From the NCBI GenBank assembly GCA_022925895.1, contig JAKSYS010000263.1:64001-76133 (forward strand): a DNA stretch of 12,133 bases, given 5' to 3'. Source of the DNA: Fragilaria crotonensis. Lineage: Eukaryota; Bacillariophyta; Fragilariophyceae; Fragilariales; Fragilariaceae. The position numbers and the translations under genes were made by a program. Under the pieces are notes generated by a model. That model was not told where the DNA came from, did not search any database, and was given only the letters and a program-made list of their open reading frames with translations. Below are positions 7,925 through 12,133 of the stretch, in pieces (the first letter of the stretch is position 1; every line of letters begins with the position of its first letter).

Positions 7925-9373
7925 ATGGCGAGACCTAGAAGAGCTGCGGCCGAGAAGGCCAAGAAGAAAGACGATGAAGATGATGTGGGCGGAAGCGATT
8001 GGGAACAATCAGATTCTCTTGATGACGATGAAGATGACGACGATCACCTTGACGAGGACGAACCTGGGGCCAGTGCCTCACGACATGGCGACCACGACAG
8101 CAACAACATGATGGAGGTTGACGGCGATGTAAAACAAGTCAACAACGACTCTCAGAAAGCAGATCTCAAAATTGCGTCTGATGGCACTGCGTCAAAGAAA
8201 AGGAAGAAGAAAAGTATTGAGCACTACGATACGGATACGTCTGATGAGGGTCACCTGCTTCCAACCGAGCTGCGCAAGACGAACAAGGGAGGGTATGCCC
8301 ACACCAAGCGGTCACGGGCTCGCATTAGTAAAGCCAACACGGGGAACACCCCATGGAACAAGGGAAGGCAGCGATCAGAAGCCGATAAGGCCAAGATAGC
8401 AGCTGCTGTCCGCGCCCGGAATCAAGCCATTTTGACGGAAAAGCTCAAACTGTTTAACATGACAGAGGAAGAGTTTCGTGCCAAACAAAAAGAAATCAAA
8501 TACCTTCGGGAGCGTGTAAGACGAGCCAAACAGAATTCGAAGAAATTGGCTGAGCAGTTAGATGCGAGTACACTGAGCTTGCAGGTCAAACTTGACGAGG
8601 CGATCGCGCTTCGAGATCAAGTCGTCAATACGAAGACAAAGCCCTTCGACAAGAAAGCCGCTAAAGCGAAAGGGAAGCACAAAACAGTAACTGGAGTGGA
8701 AATCAAAGTCAAAGAAGAAGAGGGGCAGGAAGCAATGGATGAAGGTGGACAAGAGCAACCAGAATCACCATGCGTTATGGAGGAGGAGGACTCCGATGGC
8801 TTAGTGAAGGAAGCAAAGCTTGAGGATGGTGTGATTCTCAATAACGACGAAGTTCCCAACCAAAAACAACACGATGAAGCAGATGACAGTAAGAAAGGAA
8901 ATCACAAGAATAGAATGCCCAAGAGAATTAAGCCGCCTGCTCCTTATAGATTTCCGATTGTGGCCTGGAGCATGGAATGGACGCCACACGAGTTCGACAA
9001 TGTGCCACCATCATGTCCCAACGGAGGACCCTCGGGTCTTATTTGCTGCGAGGCGTGCTCCACTGCATATTCACGATTCATGTCACAAACAGTCGAAGAT
9101 ATGGAGGCGCGACGTATGGAATCGGTCTCCAGCAAAGTGGATGAACTACTTGGCTACATCGAAGAAACGAGAATGCAACTTCTTGTTACCACGCAAGCCG
9201 CACGGAAAATGGCTCCACCACCACCGCCCCCTCCAGTAATAGCAGCAAAGCGCAGCAGAAATACAAAAGCTTCAATGGTTGAAACACAACAACAATATAC
9301 ACCTGTGATGGATTGGTGCGTGACAAGTACGCTGGATATGAGCCACTGGGGACCGTCGACGGCAAGAATATAG
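7925..9373 (+). CDS. Nuclear protein with NUMOD3-like repeats and Cys cluster
   Basis: This is an intact 482-codon frame from the first ATG in this frame (TTCAATGGCG) to TAG. Residues about 15-70 are strongly acidic (DDDEDDDDHLDEDE). A basic run KKRKKK at about 91-96 looks like a nuclear localisation signal. Residues about 126-167 carry two NUMOD3-like motifs (HTKRSRARISKANTG and NKGRQRSEADKAKIAAAVRA), small DNA-contacting modules known from homing endonucleases and some plant and algal proteins. A charged helix follows (EEFRAKQKEIKYLRERVRRA), probably coiled coil to about 215. Residues about 339-387 form a distinct block (RFPIVAWSMEWTPHEFDNVP) with Cys residues in SCPNGG and LICCEACS, perhaps a metal site. 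A proline run lies at about 429-436. No nuclease domain is visible, so a DNA-binding or chromatin-associated role is inferred. The intact frame contrasts with its neighbours. Confidence 0.72.
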   Translation: MARPRRAAAEKAKKKDDEDDVGGSDWEQSDSLDDDEDDDDHLDEDEPGASASRHGDHDSNNMMEVDGDVKQVNNDSQKADLKIASDGTASKKRKKKSIEHYDTDTSDEGHLLPTELRKTNKGGYAHTKRSRARISKANTGNTPWNKGRQRSEADKAKIAAAVRARNQAILTEKLKLFNMTEEEFRAKQKEIKYLRERVRRAKQNSKKLAEQLDASTLSLQVKLDEAIALRDQVVNTKTKPFDKKAAKAKGKHKTVTGVEIKVKEEEGQEAMDEGGQEQPESPCVMEEEDSDGLVKEAKLEDGVILNNDEVPNQKQHDEADDSKKGNHKNRMPKRIKPPAPYRFPIVAWSMEWTPHEFDNVPPSCPNGGPSGLICCEACSTAYSRFMSQTVEDMEARRMESVSSKVDELLGYIEETRMQLLVTTQAARKMAPPPPPPPVIAAKRSRNTKASMVETQQQYTPVMDWCVTSTLDMSHWGPSTARI

Positions 9374-9477
9374 CCTACAGCTGGTGTTCGGGATAATCAA
9401 TAGGTCGATACAGAAAAGAGAAGTTGTGTTTTTCGCACAATCATTACTGATCTTCTCATTTAGGTTCAGACAACAAT

Positions 9478-10028
9478 TTAGTCCTTATTCTTTTTTTGTC
9501 TTCCAAAGAAATTCATGAGTTTCCCCATGACGTCGGCATCTTCTGAGACATAACCCTGGTCTATGTAAGGCATACGTTCATCGATTCGAACGTCAATTAG
9601 GCCTTCACTGCCTAGGCGACTAGTTGTTTCATCTCTCTTCAAATCATTTCCGATCTTAATCTTTCCTTCTTTCCGAAGGCGCGTCCAGTCAGTCAAAGGA
9701 TCGTAACCTGCCTCAACCTTGTTTTGAAAGTCGTAAACCTCCCTCTCCTCCGCAAGTTTCGCTCGATTTTTCAATTTCTCTTGTTCATACTCGCATCTTG
9801 GCAGGATTCCGACGACGTTCCAAAACTTCTCGCTGCGCCGCCTCCATGTCTTCTCTCTCGCGCCTCATACGCGGCTCGATTCTTCTTGCCCTCGTCACTA
9901 AAGATGAGCTGCAAATCATCGAAAATGCTCATGTAGCATGATGGTGATCCTCGTGCACCATTCTGAGGAGCAACGAAGGCATTCGCAGAAGCGATGACTG
10001 TAATGAGACCAAGTGAGCTATACTTCAT
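9478..10028 (-). CDS. Plastid-targeted protein of unknown function, two frame breaks
   Basis: Start ATG 10028-10026, stop TAA 9480-9478; about 182 residues when the breaks are bridged. The N-terminus MKYSSLGLITVIASANA is a signal peptide followed by FVAPQNGARGSPS, an ASAFAP-type motif plus a transit-peptide-like Arg/Ser stretch, so import into the complex plastid is expected. The mature part is highly charged and mostly helical: MSIFDDLQLIFSDEGKKNRA, then (after a change at 9854-9861) EDMEAAQREVLERRRNPAKM, then (after a change near 9793) EYEQEKLKNRAKLAEEREVY. The C-terminal half (YDPLTDWTRLRKEGKIKIGN to GKLMNFFGRQKKNKD) is in one frame. Both breaks lie in short dinucleotide repeats (GA and CG) and fit two missing bases each. 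I do not recognise the family. It converges on the NUMOD3-like gene, with 104 nt between stops. Confidence 0.65.
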
Positions 10029-10659
10029 TGAAAACGCAACAGATCAGAAATAATGGTGGCGAACGGCGTGATGTAGTAGTGTTGTAGTGCTATGTCACGA
10101 ATCTCAAGTCATCAGGCCCGAATCCTGTCACTGCCAATGCCAACACGATTGAACGAATGAGTCAGGGGCCACAGGAAGGGGGGTCAAGAGTCAAGAGTCA
10201 AGACATCGTCTGGCCGCAACCCAGTCCGGCCGATCGCAGCCAGTGCGGCCACGGAGGACAGGTATATCAGCCCCGGCCAGCTACTTGTACTACTCCCAGC
10301 AACTACTACTGTCGTACCACACAAAAAGTGTGGACTAAAGATATCTTGCTCAAAAATGCTTTGATTTCAATTCTACAAATACTGTTCAATGTTCTTGACT
10401 ATCCAGTGCATTAATCATTCTTGTACTGAAGCAAGAATTGACGAAGTTGTTGCTGAACTTGCGAAGCTCATTTTTGCATTTATCGGCTCTACCAGGCACT
10501 TCATTTAAATGTATAGTACTAGCTACGTACCTATTTTAGGCATCGGTTGAGATTTTTCATCCCGTTCGACTATGATTTCTCGTACTTGTTTTCTACTGCT
10601 ACAGAGTTTTATAGCAAAACCCCAAGATACTACTATATTCATAAACTGAACGAAACATT
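10029..10659. other. Intergenic region upstream of the minus-strand plastid gene
   Basis: No convincing gene was found. The first 300 bp hold a triple GTCAAGA repeat (10183-10203) and GGCCG-rich DNA (10211-10252). The rest is A/T-rich with scattered TACTACT and GTAC words (10286-10311, 10514-10530, 10629-10636). The open frame at 10157-10414 has no coding character. Confidence 0.4.
10183..10203. repeat. Three tandem copies of GTCAAGA
   Basis: These are exact head-to-tail copies at 10183-10189, 10190-10196 and 10197-10203, 155 bp upstream of the ATG of the minus-strand plastid gene. On that strand they read TCTTGAC three times. The derived word TCAAGAGTC (10184-10192, 10191-10199) also occurs in the palindrome at 7683-7691. 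A protein-binding site is possible. Confidence 0.4.
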
Positions 10660-11052
10660 TTAGAAGCATGGATGTTGGATCAGTGCCTTATTGTGCCCAA
10701 GATGTCTCCCTGAGGTGGAGGTTGACGTGCTTTCCTTCCAGCCCTTGAATCCGCGAACAATGTTGGCCTCCGCTATCTCTGTTGCGATGTTACCATGTGT
10801 TAGTACATGCAAAGGGATGGTAAAACAAGATGCCAAAAATTCCCTGAGATAATTGTCGGAACCGTGCCATTCAGGAGGTACTACTATACCGGCCCAAAGA
10901 TCTTCTGTGTCAGATGATACTAGACTGGAGAATGTCAGTGCATCATGAATTACACCGTGACTACAGGGTGATGCCAATGCTGCCCGGAACAAATCTCTGT
11001 TGTACTGTAGAAGATGGCGTAGTGTCCTCTTGTAACATGCATCACAATGAAT
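10660..11052 (-). pseudogene. Fragment of a retroelement polyprotein upstream of the RT domain
   Basis: The frame is open from 11052 (stop at 11055-11053) down to the stop at 10660. It reads DACYKRTLRHLLQYNRDLF, then EDLWAGIVVPPEWHG, and ends with RGFKGWKESTSTSTSGRHLG followed by HNKALIQ. A 'WxExTSTSxSGxHLGHYK' segment is familiar to me as the lead-in to the reverse transcriptase domain of retroelement polyproteins in algae and other eukaryotes. Here Y is replaced by N, and no catalytic YxDD core follows because the frame stops and the sequence becomes unrelated A/T-rich DNA. It is therefore truncated at both ends. The assignment depends on recalled motif similarity. Confidence 0.45.
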
Positions 11053-11069
11053 CTACCACAAAACATTTT

Positions 11070-11131
11070 GCAATGAATGTGACTCCACGGGCTTCAAACT
11101 GGGGATAACTTTGAATTTGCCCCAACCTGAA
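11070..11131. repeat. Direct repeat copy A (about 60 bp)
   Basis: Shares GCAATGAATGTGA, GGGCTTCAAACTGGGGA and AACTTTGAATTT with copy B at 11271-11333, about 200 bp downstream. It begins just upstream of the retroelement fragment, so it may be part of an element end. Confidence 0.6.
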
Positions 11132-11270
11132 CTGCAATCACAATCTCAGACAAGGACAAGAGCGACAGCTACTCAAAGGGTTTTCACCATGCAGCAGCAG
11201 TCAAACAAATGGCTAAGTGGCTTGTCACATGAATGACAATCATGATTCCATCACATATCATTCCTCTGCT

Positions 11271-11333
11271 GCAATGAATGTGATTCCTTGCTGGGCTTCA
11301 AACTGGGGACAACTTTGAATTTACCCCACCTTG
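11271..11333. repeat. Direct repeat copy B (about 60 bp)
   Basis: Second copy of the repeat at 11070-11131, with a few substitutions and a short insertion (TTGCT) before GGGCTTCAAACTGGGGA. TTGCTGGGCT also recurs inside this copy. No coding sequence lies in the roughly 140 bp between the copies. Confidence 0.6.
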
Positions 11334-11625
11334 CTGGGCTGAAGTGGAGTATGATACAAATTGTAATATATTCGAGTATATTTTTCACAAAAATACATGT
11401 GTTTTTTCAACAATGTGTAGTTTTCCGCTGTTCACCCTTCTGTGCTCCGCACTGTGAACTTTGCTATAGTAGTACTACAGTAATCAATGCGCGAGACCGC
11501 GCGGTCGGGTGAAACTTCGGGCAAAACTACCGGTAGGGCGATTCGCTGTTTAGACTCTGAGTACTAGTACTGTGTACTGTACCGCTTGTCGCTTCTACAT
11601 GTATGATACAGACGTGCCCGACCCC
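11334..11625. other. Non-coding stretch with three perfect palindromes
   Basis: A/T-rich DNA at first, then three perfect palindromes within 77 bp: GACCGCGCGGTC (11495-11506), CTACCGGTAG (11527-11536) and AGTACTAGTACT (11560-11571). GCTTCTACATG at 11591-11601 is an inverted copy of a word inside the tandem repeat that follows. No gene seen. Confidence 0.5.
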
Positions 11626-11806
11626 TGGAAGGTCCGGCCACGCACCTCTGCTTGGTATTAACTGCATGTAGAAGCTACGAGAAGAAACGTCATTTTACCG
11701 GACCTCCCTTGGAAGGTCCGGCCACGCACCTCTGCTTGGTATTGATAGCATGTAGAAGCTACGAGCAGAAACGTCATTTTACCGGACCTCCCTGGAAGGT
11801 CCGGCC
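11626..11806. repeat. Tandem repeat, period about 84 bp, with hairpin at each junction
   Basis: Unit 1 is 11626-11709 and unit 2 is 11710-11792; a partial third unit starts at 11793 (TGGAAGGTCCGGCC) and diverges after 11806. The two full units differ by about four substitutions and one base of length. At each junction CCGGACCT faces AGGTCCGG across about 8 nt, forming an 8-bp inverted repeat (11699-11722 and 11782-11805 approximately). An open frame runs through the repeat but only because the repeat itself is stop-free in that phase. Confidence 0.75.
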
Positions 11807-11930
11807 CATGCACGTTCCAGCCGTACCGTTAGGGGCAGTTGACTTTGCGCGTCAGCCTTGCTCCGATTTGCATGATGCGAGAATTTTAGAAATCGTAATG
11901 ATCCATCCGAGCCGGCAAGGTTGCTGCATC

Positions 11931-12125
11931 GTAAGCAAATTTTTCTTGACAGTAAGCAAAATCAGTAAGCAAATTATGCCGGTAAGCAAATTTTGTAGGC
12001 AAATTTTTCTGTAAGGAAATTTGATTTTCGTAAGCAAATTCTTCTTTGCTGTAAGTAAATTTTATTTAGGTGTTTGAAAATTGGTATGTTTTACGTAGAA
12101 AAGACAGTCCCCGTAAGCAAATTTA
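11931..12125. repeat. Iteron-like array of GTAAGCAAATTT, running to the window edge
   Basis: Nine copies, some degenerate, all in the same orientation, start at 11931, 11952, 11965, 11982, 11995, 12011, 12030, 12051 and 12113. The core is GTAAGCAAAT; variants are GTAGGCAAAT, GTAAGGAAAT and GTAAGTAAAT. Spacing is irregular (13-21 bp, then 62). Surrounding sequence is A/T-rich. The array may continue past 12133. Confidence 0.75.
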
Positions 12126-12133
12126 ATCTCCCA

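Noticed and set aside
2548-10028. Programmed ribosomal frameshifting
   Set aside because: There is no common slippery heptamer or shared site context, shifts go in both directions, and several occur in one gene.
10157-10414. 85-codon plus-strand open frame
   Set aside because: Begins across the GTCAAGA repeat and GGCCG-rich DNA; its product is low in structure and has no recognisable motif.
10660-11052. OTU-type protease domain
   Set aside because: The EWHGSDNYLREFLASCFTIP segment hints at it, but no catalytic Cys/His context is visible and the following TSTSTSGRHLG segment points to a retroelement polyprotein.
11490-11540. tRNA gene in the GC-rich palindromic stretch
   Set aside because: No cloverleaf with T-loop GTTCRANNC and acceptor pairing can be folded; it is a simple palindrome.
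11652-12014. 120-codon plus-strand open frame over the tandem repeat
   Set aside because: The frame is open only because the repeat unit lacks stops in that phase; the peptide merely repeats CRSYE-KRHFTGPP, and the frame then runs into the iteron array.
11931-12133. CRISPR array
   Set aside because: Repeats are about 12 bp, degenerate and irregularly spaced, with no cas genes and a eukaryotic context.

Overview
The window looks like nuclear DNA of a diatom, or a closely related stramenopile with a secondary red plastid. The main evidence is two genes whose products start with a signal peptide ending in an ASAFAP-type plastid-entry motif (AQA|FAPAS near 2600 and ANA|FVAP near 9970 on the minus strand). 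Other evidence is one clear GT-AG intron of 97 nt, eukaryote-only domains (bromodomain, FUN14), compact convergent gene pairs and decayed transposable elements. I cannot name the species.

Layout, left to right. Positions 1-2250 are a graveyard of mobile elements: a SAP-like and gag-like coding remnant (2-527), then a frame-broken remnant of a piggyBac-like (DDE_Tnp_1_7) transposase (800-1820), followed by a cluster of AGGACA/TGTCCT motifs (1942-2167). Positions 2389-3141 hold a G-box palindrome and a plastid-targeted protein gene broken in at least five places. Positions 3714-5516 encode a cationic amino-acid transporter of the APC/CAT family with two frame breaks. Positions 5930-6527 encode a two-exon FUN14-family protein with a signal peptide. 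It converges, with only 41 nt between stops, on a bromodomain gene (7584-6569, minus strand, one frame break). A 340-bp divergent promoter region separates the bromodomain gene from an intact 482-codon nuclear protein with NUMOD3-like repeats (7925-9373). That gene converges on a second plastid-targeted protein gene (10028-9478, minus strand, two frame breaks). From 10660 to the right edge there is again accessory DNA: a reverse-transcriptase-polyprotein fragment, a dispersed direct repeat, three perfect palindromes, a tandem repeat of about 84 bp with a hairpin at each junction, and an iteron-like array of GTAAGCAAATTT.

The genes do not form an operon or one pathway. The set is ordinary for a gene-dense diatom locus: two plastid proteins, one transporter, one secretory-pathway/membrane protein and two nuclear chromatin or DNA-associated proteins. 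Two things stand out. Frame breaks are concentrated in otherwise well-conserved coding sequence, and most can be explained by the loss of single bases from short homopolymers, which suggests sequence error or very recent decay. The right end (11490-12133) is dense in palindromes, a tandem repeat and iterons that no gene explains.
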